NCBI GenBank assembly: GCA_019637555.1
Contig: JAHBVK010000006.1
Coordinates: forward strand, 62,001-126,000
Source of the DNA: Anaerolineae bacterium
GTDB lineage: Bacteria > Chloroflexota > Anaerolineae > Aggregatilineales > UBA2796
DNA: 64,000 nt
Direction of reading: 5' to 3'
Positions 28,431-37,700 of this stretch are shown here, piece after piece; position 1 is the first letter of the stretch; every line of letters begins with the position of its first letter. The notes below the pieces were generated by a model. It did not search any database, was not told the origin of the DNA, and saw only the letters and a program-made list of their open reading frames with translations. The position numbers and the translations under genes are program-made.

Positions 28431-29792
28431 TTAGCTAGTGATCGTAATATCCAGCGCGTAGCTGACCACACCCGAACCAGCAGGTACTGTGATATACAAC
28501 TGATAATCACCGGTTTCCGTGAGCACGAAACTGGTTGACGGTTCGCCGTTGGTGACGCCACGCAGCAGCGGCGTACCGGAAGGCGAAACGACCGTCAGAT
28601 TAGCATCACTGAGCGCCAGCGTCATGGTCTGGCCAGCGAAGGCGTAGAGCACAAAGCTATTCTGGATCGTGCCTGATACCGCGCCGTAGACTCGTGCGCT
28701 GGTCGCCCCCGCCGCGAAGCTGATCCGTTCGGCTGATCCGACGCGGTACGGCGTGCCCACAATCGACACATACAGCGTGTAGTTGACTGTGCCTGTGCCC
28801 GGTGGTACCGAGATCTCGATGCTGTAGTCACCAGAATCGTTGAGCGTCTGGGTCAGGGATTGGGCGTTATTCTGCGCCCGCGCCATTGGATCACCAACTG
28901 GCGAGACGACGGTCATGAAGGCGTTGGTCACATTGACCGTCATCGACTGTCCGGCGAATGCGCCAAGCACATAGCTTTTGCGTACCGTGCCGCTGACCTG
29001 TCCGGTAATCGTGGCGCTAGTGCCACCCGCCGCAAAGGTGATCCGTTCAGGGGTGCTGCTGCCGCCGCTAATACTGCCCGTGACGGAAGCGGCTAAGGTG
29101 TACCCTATCGCCGGAGAGCTGGCAGGCACGGACACCTGAATGGTGTAATCGCCTGTCTCCGGTAAGACCATGTTAAAGCTGCGAATTGGCTCCGCCGTCA
29201 CTGTGCCGCGCACCAACGGCGATCCCGATGGCGAGACGACAGTCAGGGTGCCGTTATCAAGAGTCAACGTCATGGTTTGACCAGCGAAGGCGTAGAGCAG
29301 ATAGCTGTTCTGGTTGCCGCCCGCAACGTAGCCTGTCACTACCGCGCCAGTTCCGCCGGGCACGAAGCGGATGCGCTCGGCTGTTGGTGCGCTGCCACCA
29401 CCGCCACCGCTGACGATGGACACGTTCATGGTGTAATTAAGTGCGCCAGAGCCAGCCGGAGCTGTGATGTAGATCAGATAGTCGCCCGTTTCGGGTAACA
29501 CCGTGCTGAAGCTGCGAACCGGATCAGCCGTCACCGTGCCGCGTACCAGCGGCGATCCCGATGGTGAAACGACGGTTAGTGTGGCGTTGTTGATGTTGAT
29601 GTCCATCTGCTGACCAGCGAAGGCGTACAGCGCGTAGCCTTTGCCTACTGTCCCTGTGACCTGCCCGCTGACCGAAGCGCTGGTCGCACCCGCCGCGAAG
29701 CTGATCCGTTCCAGTCCTGTTGATCCTTGTGCAAACGCGGGCGCAGCCGCGAGTAATAGCGTGAACACTAGTAAACTCAGCAATTTTCGCAT
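28431..29792 (-). CDS. Secreted protein with four tandem PPC-like domains
   Basis: A 453-residue protein. A clear signal peptide (MRKLLSLLVFTLLLAAAPAF then AQG) is followed by four near-identical units at about 28-127, 139-238, 249-345 and 355-453. Each opens with ERI.FA.G.T.A...G.V, has Y.LYAFAGQ.M.....N..LTVVSPSG.PL.RG, and closes with ETGDY.I.I..P..S....Y.L. This resembles bacterial pre-peptidase C-terminal (PPC) beta domains. Units 1, 2 and 4 are closest. The start at 29792 is preferred over an in-frame one 99 bp upstream because the signal peptide begins there and GGAGG lies 10 nt before it. Function probably adhesion or surface display; no catalytic motif. Confidence 0.82.
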   Translation of the reverse strand: MRKLLSLLVFTLLLAAAPAFAQGSTGLERISFAAGATSASVSGQVTGTVGKGYALYAFAGQQMDININNATLTVVSPSGSPLVRGTVTADPVRSFSTVLPETGDYLIYITAPAGSGALNYTMNVSIVSGGGGGSAPTAERIRFVPGGTGAVVTGYVAGGNQNSYLLYAFAGQTMTLTLDNGTLTVVSPSGSPLVRGTVTAEPIRSFNMVLPETGDYTIQVSVPASSPAIGYTLAASVTGSISGGSSTPERITFAAGGTSATITGQVSGTVRKSYVLGAFAGQSMTVNVTNAFMTVVSPVGDPMARAQNNAQSLTQTLNDSGDYSIEISVPPGTGTVNYTLYVSIVGTPYRVGSAERISFAAGATSARVYGAVSGTIQNSFVLYAFAGQTMTLALSDANLTVVSPSGTPLLRGVTNGEPSTSFVLTETGDYQLYITVPAGSGVVSYALDITITS

Positions 29793-29934
29793 GTAATCAC
29801 ATCCTCCCTGTGTTGAGTTGAATGTCCTTTGCTTTATGATAGTCCTTTTGTGGTAAATACAATCAGAAAGACTACTTAAAACACTATACACGCTTAATCA
29901 AATGCTCACATACTGAATTATCAATGATTGACAC

Positions 29935-30003
29935 CACACAACGACAAAACCAATACAGTACCAACAAAAAACCCGCGCCATCGTGGTGCGGGTTTCTTTC
30001 AAT
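29935..30003. repeat. Direct repeat flanking the xyl operon, left copy
   Basis: The 69-bp segment starting cacacaacgacaaaacc and ending cgggtttcttt recurs in the same orientation at 34559-34627 with about 75-80% identity. The two copies bracket the 4.1-kb xylFGH operon. The left copy contains the operon's terminator. Confidence 0.75.
29965..29995 (-). terminator. Strong terminator of the xylFGH operon
   Basis: A 12-bp stem (aaacccgcgcca/tggtgcgggttt, one G-T pair) over a 3-nt loop. On the minus strand it is followed by six T. The stop of xylH lies about 50 bp upstream. The plus-strand side also carries a T-rich tail, so it could work in both directions. Confidence 0.88.
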
Positions 30004-30047
30004 GTAACTTTTACTGCGCGCAAAGGATCGCGCAGCGACAAGCGAAC

Positions 30048-31271
30048 TTAGCGATTTCTCCGTAGTCGAACGTCGGTATATACCGCCAGAATCAGGACGC
30101 CAGCCTTGATCACGTACTGCCACTCATTGGGGATATTCATCAACTGAAGACCATTGGTAAGGGTAGCCATGATCAGAGCACCGATCATCGCGCCGAGGAT
30201 CGTGCCTTCGCCACCGAGGGTCGAAGCTCCACCCAGAATACAAGCAGCGATGACATCAAGTTCCATACCTGTTCCGGCAGCAGGAGTGCCACCGCCTACA
30301 TAGGATGCCAGCACGACTCCGGCTACACCGCACAGGAAACCCATCAGGACGAAGAGTGCAAATAGGTTGTTGCGGATATTGACGCCGGAGAGCCTTGCCG
30401 CCTCGCGGTTGCCGCCGATGGCATAGGCATAACGACCAAAACGGGTATTATTGGAAACGTAGTTGACCACTATCGCCACGATAGCGAGGATCAGCACAGG
30501 TGACTGCACGCCATTATACTGATTGACCACGTACACGTAGAGGATAAATGCCGCCGCAAAAATCCCGGTCTTGAGCACATCTAGATACATGGCAGGCAGC
30601 GCAAAGCCGTACTTCAATTTTCTGCGGCGGCTGAGTACCATACTGACGAAGAGGAAGACAGTTACCGTTGCCGCAAGTAAGGTTCCTGCCCATGTCGGTA
30701 AGTAGCCATTGGCAATGCTCAGGAACACCTCCTGCTTGGCGGAGATGGTCTGTCCTCCCGTGACGATCAGGATTGCGCCTTGCAGTGCCCACAAACCGCC
30801 GAGAGTGACGATAAACGCGGGAACTCGCAGTTGGGCAATGACGTATCCCTGATAAATACCAAATAAAGTCCCTACGACTAACCCTATCAGCACGGACAGC
30901 AGGGTCGTCCAGACTACAAAGTTCACCGGATCCTGTCCGGGGAATAGCTGTGGAATGAGCTTGGGCCATAGCTGCATCTGGCACATCGCTACAATCACAG
31001 AGACGAAACCAGCCAGTCGCCCAACAGACAGGTCAATGTTACCCGTCACGATGACCAGAACCATGCCGACTGACATGATGGCTGTTACGCTCATCTGCCG
31101 GAACAGGAAGGAAATGTTACGGGCACCCAGAAAAGTCCCATTGGTCAGGACGGCAAAGAACAGCCAGATGAGGATGACGGCACCAATCAGTCCGTAGGTT
31201 TGGAGATTGGCACCCAGACGCCTGATTAAGCTGGGCGTCTCGGTGGGAGCAGATGTTGTTATCGAGGTCAT
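30048..31271 (-). CDS. xylH: Xylose-type sugar ABC transporter permease
   Basis: A 407-residue inner-membrane permease of the XylH/MmsB (BPD_transp_2) family with about 10-11 hydrophobic segments. Family markers are NISFLFRQMSVTAIMSVGMV, TGNIDLSVGRLAGF, AFIVTLGGLWALQGAIL and GRYAYAIGGNREAARLSGV (EAA-type loop). It forms the channel with the ATPase encoded 28 bp upstream. The start at 31271 (MTSITTSAP) is preferred over an in-frame start 87 bp upstream because that one lies inside the preceding gene and AAGG is properly placed at 31271. Substrate by analogy is xylose or another monosaccharide. Confidence 0.9.
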   Translation of the reverse strand: MTSITTSAPTETPSLIRRLGANLQTYGLIGAVILIWLFFAVLTNGTFLGARNISFLFRQMSVTAIMSVGMVLVIVTGNIDLSVGRLAGFVSVIVAMCQMQLWPKLIPQLFPGQDPVNFVVWTTLLSVLIGLVVGTLFGIYQGYVIAQLRVPAFIVTLGGLWALQGAILIVTGGQTISAKQEVFLSIANGYLPTWAGTLLAATVTVFLFVSMVLSRRRKLKYGFALPAMYLDVLKTGIFAAAFILYVYVVNQYNGVQSPVLILAIVAIVVNYVSNNTRFGRYAYAIGGNREAARLSGVNIRNNLFALFVLMGFLCGVAGVVLASYVGGGTPAAGTGMELDVIAACILGGASTLGGEGTILGAMIGALIMATLTNGLQLMNIPNEWQYVIKAGVLILAVYTDVRLRRNR

Positions 31272-31299
31272 AGGAACAACCTTATCGAAAATCGGTAGA

Positions 31300-32886
31300 C
31301 TAAGCGATGCTAGGCACAGTCTTACTGGTGGCAGCGTTAGCGTTGGCGCTTGCTGCAATGCCAGTAGCCAGCGCCATGATTTTTTCTTCGGTGGCGTCAG
31401 CGATGTCGAGTATGCCTGCCGAATGACCTTCGCACATCACCATAATCCGGTCACTCATGCCCAGTATTTCTTCTAGTTCACTGGAGATCATGATGATGGA
31501 GATACCCTGCTCTGCTAAGTCATTCATCAATTTGTAGATCTCGTACTTGGCACCAACGTCGATGCCGCGCGTCGGGTCATCCATAATCAGTACTTTGGGC
31601 TTAGACATCAGCCATTTGGAGATGACCACTTTTTGCTGGTTACCGCCGGAGAGAGAGTCAACTTTAGCCTGAAGCGTTGGCGTCTTAATGGAGAGACTCT
31701 TGGCGAAATTGGTACTGGCATCGAGTTCCGCGTCGGCGTCGATCCGCATCCACGAAGAGAATTGATCGAGGTTCGCCAACGAAATATTCTTGAGAATGGT
31801 TTGGATCAGGATCAGACCGTGCCGTTTTCGATCTTCTGGCACCAGTCCGAGTCCTTGCAGCATCGCCTGACGGGAGTTACGGATCGTTAATGATCGTCCC
31901 TCTAGCTTGATCGTGCCCTGAGTGATCTTGCCGTACTCGCCAAATAGGGTCATCACCAGTTCGGTGCGCCCTGACCCCATCAGTCCGGCGATCCCCAGAA
32001 TTTCACCCTTACGCAGGTTGAAAGAAACGCCCTTGAGTACTTCACGCTGCGCGTTCTCAGGTGGCAGTGCGTGGAGGTTTTCTACTTCGAAAATGACCTC
32101 ACCCGGCTGCCGATTCCCTGTGGGGAAGCGCTCCTTCATTTCGCGCCCGACCATCAGGCTAACGAGTTGTTCGAGCTTCAAGTCCTTAGTTGGCTTGGTG
32201 GTTACTATCTTGCCATCACGCATGACGGTGATGGAATCGGCAATCCTGAAGAACTCACCGATTTTGTGCGTGATATAAATGCAGGTCACGCCATGTTCTT
32301 TGAGTACGGTCAGGATTTCCATCAGTTTGTCGATCTCAGCTTCGCTGAGGGCACTGGTCGGCTCGTCTAGAATCAAGACTTTGGCATTTTCGGAAAGCGC
32401 CTTGGCAATTTCCGTCATCTGCTGTTGACCAACACCCATTTGCTTGATTAATGTGTGAGGCTGAATCTCCAAACGATAGGTTGTTAGAATGTTCTGGGTC
32501 TCTGAATATAACTTATCCCAGTTGATGACGCCGTTTTCTACTGGTTCTTTGCCGAGGAAGATGTTCTCGCCCACGGTCATGTTACCGACCAGCGTCAGCT
32601 CTTGATATACAATGGCGATTCCTTCTTTGATCGCTTGCCGGATCGAACTACCTTCTAGCCGTAACTCGCGCCCATTGTATAAGATGCTGCCTTCGTAAGA
32701 ACCCGAGGGGTAGACTCCGCAGAGGATCTTCATCAGAGTAGATTTGCCTGCGCCGTTTTCACCGCACAGACCATGTATCTCGCCACGGCGAATCTGGAAA
32801 GATACGTCATTGAGAGCCGTCACGCCGGAGAATCGTTTGGTGACGTTTCTTATGTCAAGAATGATATCAGTCGTGTTGTCGCTCAT
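31300..32886 (-). CDS. xylG: Xylose-type sugar ABC transporter ATP-binding protein
   Basis: A 528-residue protein with two fused ABC ATPase domains, the usual length for XylG/MmsA. The first has Walker A GENGAGKSTLMKIL, and a signature area MGVGQQQMTEIAKAL leading to VLILDEPTSAL. The second, degenerate in its P-loop as in the whole family (LMGSGRTELVMTLF), has LSGGNQQKVVISKWL and VLIMDDPTRGIDVG. It powers sugar uptake with XylH and the XylF binding protein. The C-terminal 20 residues are Ala-rich and variable. A 149-bp gap with a stem-loop separates it from xylF. Confidence 0.92.
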   Translation of the reverse strand: MSDNTTDIILDIRNVTKRFSGVTALNDVSFQIRRGEIHGLCGENGAGKSTLMKILCGVYPSGSYEGSILYNGRELRLEGSSIRQAIKEGIAIVYQELTLVGNMTVGENIFLGKEPVENGVINWDKLYSETQNILTTYRLEIQPHTLIKQMGVGQQQMTEIAKALSENAKVLILDEPTSALSEAEIDKLMEILTVLKEHGVTCIYITHKIGEFFRIADSITVMRDGKIVTTKPTKDLKLEQLVSLMVGREMKERFPTGNRQPGEVIFEVENLHALPPENAQREVLKGVSFNLRKGEILGIAGLMGSGRTELVMTLFGEYGKITQGTIKLEGRSLTIRNSRQAMLQGLGLVPEDRKRHGLILIQTILKNISLANLDQFSSWMRIDADAELDASTNFAKSLSIKTPTLQAKVDSLSGGNQQKVVISKWLMSKPKVLIMDDPTRGIDVGAKYEIYKLMNDLAEQGISIIMISSELEEILGMSDRIMVMCEGHSAGILDIADATEEKIMALATGIAASANANAATSKTVPSIA

Positions 32887-32979
32887 GAACTGTATGTCCT
32901 TGGTTGGGACAGATGGCTCCCTGCGTTAGGCAAGCTGCTGTTCTGCAGGAAGCCTCTTCGTAATGAATCCGCCATGATC

Positions 32980-33006
32980 ATCCCGGTAGGTTTTGCCCAC
33001 CGGGAT
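32980..33006 (-). promoter_or_regulatory. Stem-loop between xylF and xylG
   Basis: Arms atcccggt and accgggat pair over an 11-nt loop that itself has gg/cc. No T-run follows on the minus strand. Such intercistronic hairpins often stabilise the upstream binding-protein mRNA and lower the expression of downstream transporter genes. Confidence 0.45.
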
Positions 33007-33035
33007 GCCAGCAGGCGTCATTCACCAATCTAATG

Positions 33036-34163
33036 TCACGGTGCCTTGGTCGCTTCTGGACGGGCTGGTTTCTCTGCTTCAGGAATATCCTGATAAACGT
33101 CGTCATAGCTCTGGAAGCCACTCACGACGACTGCCTCATACAGGTTATCTTTGGTTACTTCTGTAACGGGCAGGTACTTCGCCATGACGTCACCAGTCAG
33201 GGATGCATTCCCCGTCAGGTCGGCTAGCTTGTAGGATTTCAGATCAGGATCGGTCTTGCCATTGAGGAATTCATCGACCAACTCGACTGCCTGCGGTGCC
33301 ATCACGCGATAGTCCTTCAGGATCGTGACGGTCAGTTGACCCTTGGCAATGCTGTTGCAGCCCGGAGCAGTGGCATCCTGACCGGAGACCGGCACGGACA
33401 GCTTCTGCGCTGTGAGGGCTTGCAGGGCACCCAATCCCAAGTTGTCGTTGGCGGCGATAACCGCATCAACTTTGTTGTTCTGCGAGGTTAGGATGTTTTC
33501 CATCGCCGTCACGGCATTGGTCTCATCCCAGTTGGCGATATTCTGACGAGCAACTACCTTAACAATACCTGCATCGACATACGGCTTGAGGATTTCATCC
33601 TGACCGGCTTCGAAGAACTTGGCATTGTTGTCACCGGGGTCGCCTTCTAGCTTGACGAGGTTGACGGGATTGTCTTTGGTCCACTTGCCAGTGCTGTCGA
33701 TGGCGGTGATACCGAGCGCCTTGAGCACTCCATCAGCCTGCCCGTTACCAACCTGAGTCAGACCGAAGGTAATGTAAGCCGCAATCTTAGGCGTGGCGAT
33801 CAGACGGTCGTAAGCGATAACGACTACGCCTTCCTTGGCAGCATCTTCAACTGCTGTCGCGGCGGCATCGGCGTCCTGAGCGACGATGATAATCGCCTTG
33901 GCGCCCTGAGTAACCATGTTGGCGATCTGGTCGTTCTGGGTCTTGGGATCGTGACCAGCCTGCTGCGAAACGACATCATAACCCATAGCCTTGAGGGCAT
34001 CGGTCATGATCACGTTTTCTTGTGGCCAGCGCGGCGTTTCAAAGTCCGAGAAAGAAAGACCGACGAGGACCTTGCCTTGCGCCTGAATAGGCGTCGTAGA
34101 CAGGCTAAACGCAAATACTGCCGACATAACGGCAGCAACTAAACGGGCAAATTTGCCGAACAT
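33036..34163 (-). CDS. xylF: Xylose-type periplasmic sugar-binding protein
   Basis: A 375-residue exported binding protein of the XylF/ChvE group (Peripla_BP_4). It has a signal peptide (LVAAVMSAVFAFSLSTTPIQ then AQG), an N-domain start KVLVGLSFSDFETPRW, and the XylF-type hinge VVVIAYDRLIATPKIAAYIT. A ligand-pocket region reads DAVIAANDNLGLGALQAL and VSGQDATAPGCNSI. Substrate is probably xylose or a similar aldose. ATG 34163 has AAGGAG 6-7 nt upstream; an in-frame start 93 bp upstream lacks one and would precede the signal peptide. It is first in the operon xylF-xylG-xylH. Confidence 0.92.
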   Translation of the reverse strand: MFGKFARLVAAVMSAVFAFSLSTTPIQAQGKVLVGLSFSDFETPRWPQENVIMTDALKAMGYDVVSQQAGHDPKTQNDQIANMVTQGAKAIIIVAQDADAAATAVEDAAKEGVVVIAYDRLIATPKIAAYITFGLTQVGNGQADGVLKALGITAIDSTGKWTKDNPVNLVKLEGDPGDNNAKFFEAGQDEILKPYVDAGIVKVVARQNIANWDETNAVTAMENILTSQNNKVDAVIAANDNLGLGALQALTAQKLSVPVSGQDATAPGCNSIAKGQLTVTILKDYRVMAPQAVELVDEFLNGKTDPDLKSYKLADLTGNASLTGDVMAKYLPVTEVTKDNLYEAVVVSGFQSYDDVYQDIPEAEKPARPEATKAP

Positions 34164-34263
34164 TTGTGACTCCTTGATTTCTGACCATGCTAATATCTTT
34201 GAATTAGCAGTAAGACACGCAGGATTTTCTCCCTTGTTCACCTCCTTCAATCTCATGGTCGGG

Positions 34264-34290
34264 GCATATTTTCTGAATAAGGAAATATGC
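34264..34290 (-). promoter_or_regulatory. Inverted repeat upstream of xylF, candidate operator
   Basis: Arms gcatattt (34264-34271) and aaatatgc (34283-34290), 11 bp apart, lie about 100 bp upstream of the xylF start. Position and symmetry fit a regulator site for the sugar operon. No adjacent regulator gene is present. Confidence 0.4.
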
Positions 34291-34373
34291 GGACTACACT
34301 TACCTTAAGCTAAATATAGATACCTAAATCGCATTTCATTAGTGATAAAAGTCACAATTAAGCAGTATGCGTG

Positions 34374-34571
34374 TCACTTCACTACTAGAAAGAAAGTTGA
34401 TATGTCCGCTTGACGATTAAGGGGATTGGTACACAGCGACTGCAACAATAATGAGACAGCTAGCGCGATTGCAGACAGCCGATGAAGCTGCGGCTGCCAG
34501 CCCTGCGCGGAATCCAGCAGCGATCTACCCGCCAGTGTGGTGAGCACCAAGTAACCAGCACACAACGACAA
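34374..34571 (-). pseudogene. Possible remnant of a membrane-protein gene
   Basis: A 65-codon frame encodes two hydrophobic stretches (LSLCAGYLVLTTLAGRSLL, LSAIALAVSLLLQSL) with a charged linker. It overlaps the right-hand direct repeat that brackets the xyl operon. No ribosome binding site is seen. It may be the end of a lost membrane-protein gene. The rest of the 580-bp gap between xylF and the next gene shows only the operator-like inverted repeat and the direct repeat. Confidence 0.25.
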
Positions 34572-34627
34572 AACCGATACAGCACCATCACCAAACCTTC
34601 GCTATAATGGCGCGGGTTTCTTCAAGT
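34559..34627. repeat. Direct repeat flanking the xyl operon, right copy
   Basis: Matches 29935-30003 in the same orientation. The shared core begins cacacaacgacaaaacc and ends gcgcgggtttctt. The terminator stem present in the left copy is decayed here. Confidence 0.72.
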
Positions 34628-34743
34628 TCATGGTAAATTTGCTGCCCGCGAGGGATCGCACTGTGAGGATTCCGCTGCGGGCGCGTGTATGACTAGACTC
34701 AGGGTGCGAACCACCGACTCAGTGATCGCAGGTAACTTAGCTT

Positions 34744-37700
34744 ATGACTTTTGAGACGTACTCCGAAACTTCCGTTGATCTGCCAAAACTGAAACACAGC
34801 GCCGGATCGCGGAGGAGCGAAAACCTGATCGTCGCGGTGCTGCTGATAGCGGTGCTGCTGGCGGGGGCGTACTTCCGTTTCGTCGGGCAGAACTGGGACG
34901 ATTTCACCCATCTGCATCCCGACGAGCGTTTTCTGACGCAGGTGGCGGAAGCGGTGGGTGCACCATACCTCAACCTCTCCGCCGATCCCAAAGACCTCGA
35001 TCCCACGCTGGCAGATGCTCAGAACCCGACTGCCACGCGCGATCTACAGATGGCGTACTGCCTGAAAACTTATCCCGACACAGGCGGCGTCGGTGATTTC
35101 TTCGATTCGCGCTGCTCGCCGTGGTATCCAGTCAACATCGGGCACGGATTGTACGTTTACGGCGAACTGCCGCTGTATGTGGTCAAGTTCTCCGCCGAGA
35201 TGACCCAATCGATCCATATGATGTTGGTGCCGAAGATTCCCGATCCCAACAACCCCGGTCAGATGATCACCGACACCAGCGATCCGCAGTACCAGATCGC
35301 CAATGCGTGGACGACCTACAACGGCATCCATCTAGTGGGGCGAACCGTCTCCGCCATTGCCGATCTACTGGCAGTCTTTTTCGTCTTCCTGATCGGGCGG
35401 CGGCTGTATAACAAGTGGGTCGGTCTGATCGCGGCGGCGTTGATGTCAGCGGCGGTGCTGCACATCCAACTGGCGCACTTCTGGACGGCGGACGCCTTCA
35501 CCGTGCTGCCCGTCGTGATCGCCTTCTACTTTGCGGCGCGGGCGCAGGATACGGGCAGTCTGGCTGACTTCATTGGCTTCGGCATCTTCATGGGCGCAAG
35601 CGTCGCCAGCCGCGTTAATACTCTGCCGCTGGTCGGCGTGATCGGGTTGGCGGCACTGATGCACGCTCTGCCCGTCCTCGATGCTGCTGTACCCCGTCAA
35701 GAACGTGTCCGCATGATACTCAAGATGGCGCTCGGCTTGGTCTTGATGGGCATCTTCATGCTGGTCACCTTCCGCTTTGCCATGCCGCATGCCTTTCAGG
35801 GTGGTCCCGGACTCGGCGGTATCCTCAACATCCGTCCCTATGGACCGTGGTTGAGTGATGTCGGGGAAGCGCAGTACCTGACCAGCGGCGCGGCGGACAT
35901 CCCGCCTAACCACCAGTGGACCAGCCGCATTCCCTATTTCTTTGCGTGGTGGAACATGGTCGCCTACGGCATGGGCTTGCCGTTGGGCTTGATGGCATGG
36001 GCGGCGTTTGCGTGGGGCGGCATTCAGATATTGCGCGCTGTCCCCGGCTGGACTCGTCATGCGCTGCCCGTCGTCTGGGTGTTCGTATACTTCGCGCTAA
36101 TGGGGCGATTGTGGGTCATGGCGATGCGCTACTACATCGTCTTGTATCCATTCCTATGTATTTTAGCGGCGTGGGCGCTGGTGGAGTTGTTCATGCGGGC
36201 GCGGGCGGCGTTAACACACAGCCAGTCGTCCGGCACCATGGCGCGTCTACGATTAGGCTTGGCATCGCTGCTGTTGGTCGTGGTGATCGGCGGGGCGTTC
36301 CTCTACGCCACCATGTTCACCAGCATCTACCGCCGACAGCTTACGCGCGTGCAAGCATCGACGTGGGTGATCCGCAACATTCCCGGCGCAATGTCCGCCA
36401 CCTTCACACTGGAAGATGGACACCAGCAGCTCGTCAATTTGCCCGCGTGGGCAACCACAAGTTGGAGCGCGGGCGCGAATCCGCCGATCCTATTCACTGT
36501 GCCAGTCAGCGGTACGTTCCAACAGATCGACTTCTCGCACATCCTGACGACGGCGGGCATTCCTAGTACGGGTACGCTCCAAGTCAGCGTCTTTGGTGCG
36601 GATAACGTCCTGTTGGCAGAGGGATCGCTGGAGTTGAGCACACTCAGCCAGCGCACGTCGCAGTACGGCGATCCGCAGTCAATCTCGCTGGATAAGCCAG
36701 TGACGGTGGAGAAGGACAAGCAGATCAACTTCGTAGCGACCATTAGCGGCGATGTCGGTCTCGATCTCACGGGTACGGTGATCGCCACCGAAGGACCGTG
36801 GGACGATCCGATCCCGCAGAAGGTCTGCTATCAACCGCTGGATCAGCCCTTCAGTACGGATACGCCATCGGGCTTGTTCAACGTGGCGAACTGCGGTGGA
36901 CAGGAGCCGTGGAATTACCTGTACAAGCCGCTGGAACTGTACATGGCGGCGGAAGATGACGCCACCAAACAGGGCATCATGCAGACCGCGCTGGACTCGA
37001 CGGATTACGTAACCATCAGCAGCAACCGTTTCTACGACTCGCTGTCGCGCATTCCGACGCGCTTCCCGATGAGCATCAACTACTACAACGCGCTGTTCAG
37101 CGGTCAGTTGGGTTTCGATCTGGTGGGTGAGTTCACCAGCTTTGCCTCTATCGGTGGCTTCCAGATCGCGGATCAGAATCTGCCTTTCTGGAACACGCCC
37201 AAGTGGTACAACGAGCTAGAAGCTGAGGAAAGCTTCACCGTTTACGACCATCCGACGGTATTGATCTTCAAGAAAACGGATCGCTACCAGTCCGGCAACA
37301 TCGCCAAGGTGCTGGCGCAAGTGCCGCTGACCGATGCCACCGCCGCCTCTCCGATGTACTACGATACCAACGGGCGCTTGCTCAGTGAAAACAACCAACT
37401 GGTCAACGTGATCCGCTGGGGAGCGCAGCCCGCTTCCGCCGCGCCGACGGCGTTCGAGATGTCCGATAGCTTGCTGGATATTCAGACCAACGGCGGCACA
37501 TGGTCGGAACTGTTCAACCGCGATTGGCTGGTCAATTCCTCCGAGCCGCTGACGGTGGCGATCTTCTGGCTGACCATCATCCTGTTCGGCTGGATCATCT
37601 ATCCACTGCTGTGGGCGATTTTCCCCGGTCTGGCGGATCGCGGCTACGCGCTGGCGAAGATCGCCGGTTTGCTGGTGGTCTCGTGGATCGTCTGGGCGTT

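Noticed and set aside
28500-29750. Regular DNA repeats that might suggest a CRISPR array
   Set aside because: The repeat unit is about 330 bp and is a protein-coding domain repeat; there are no short spacers.
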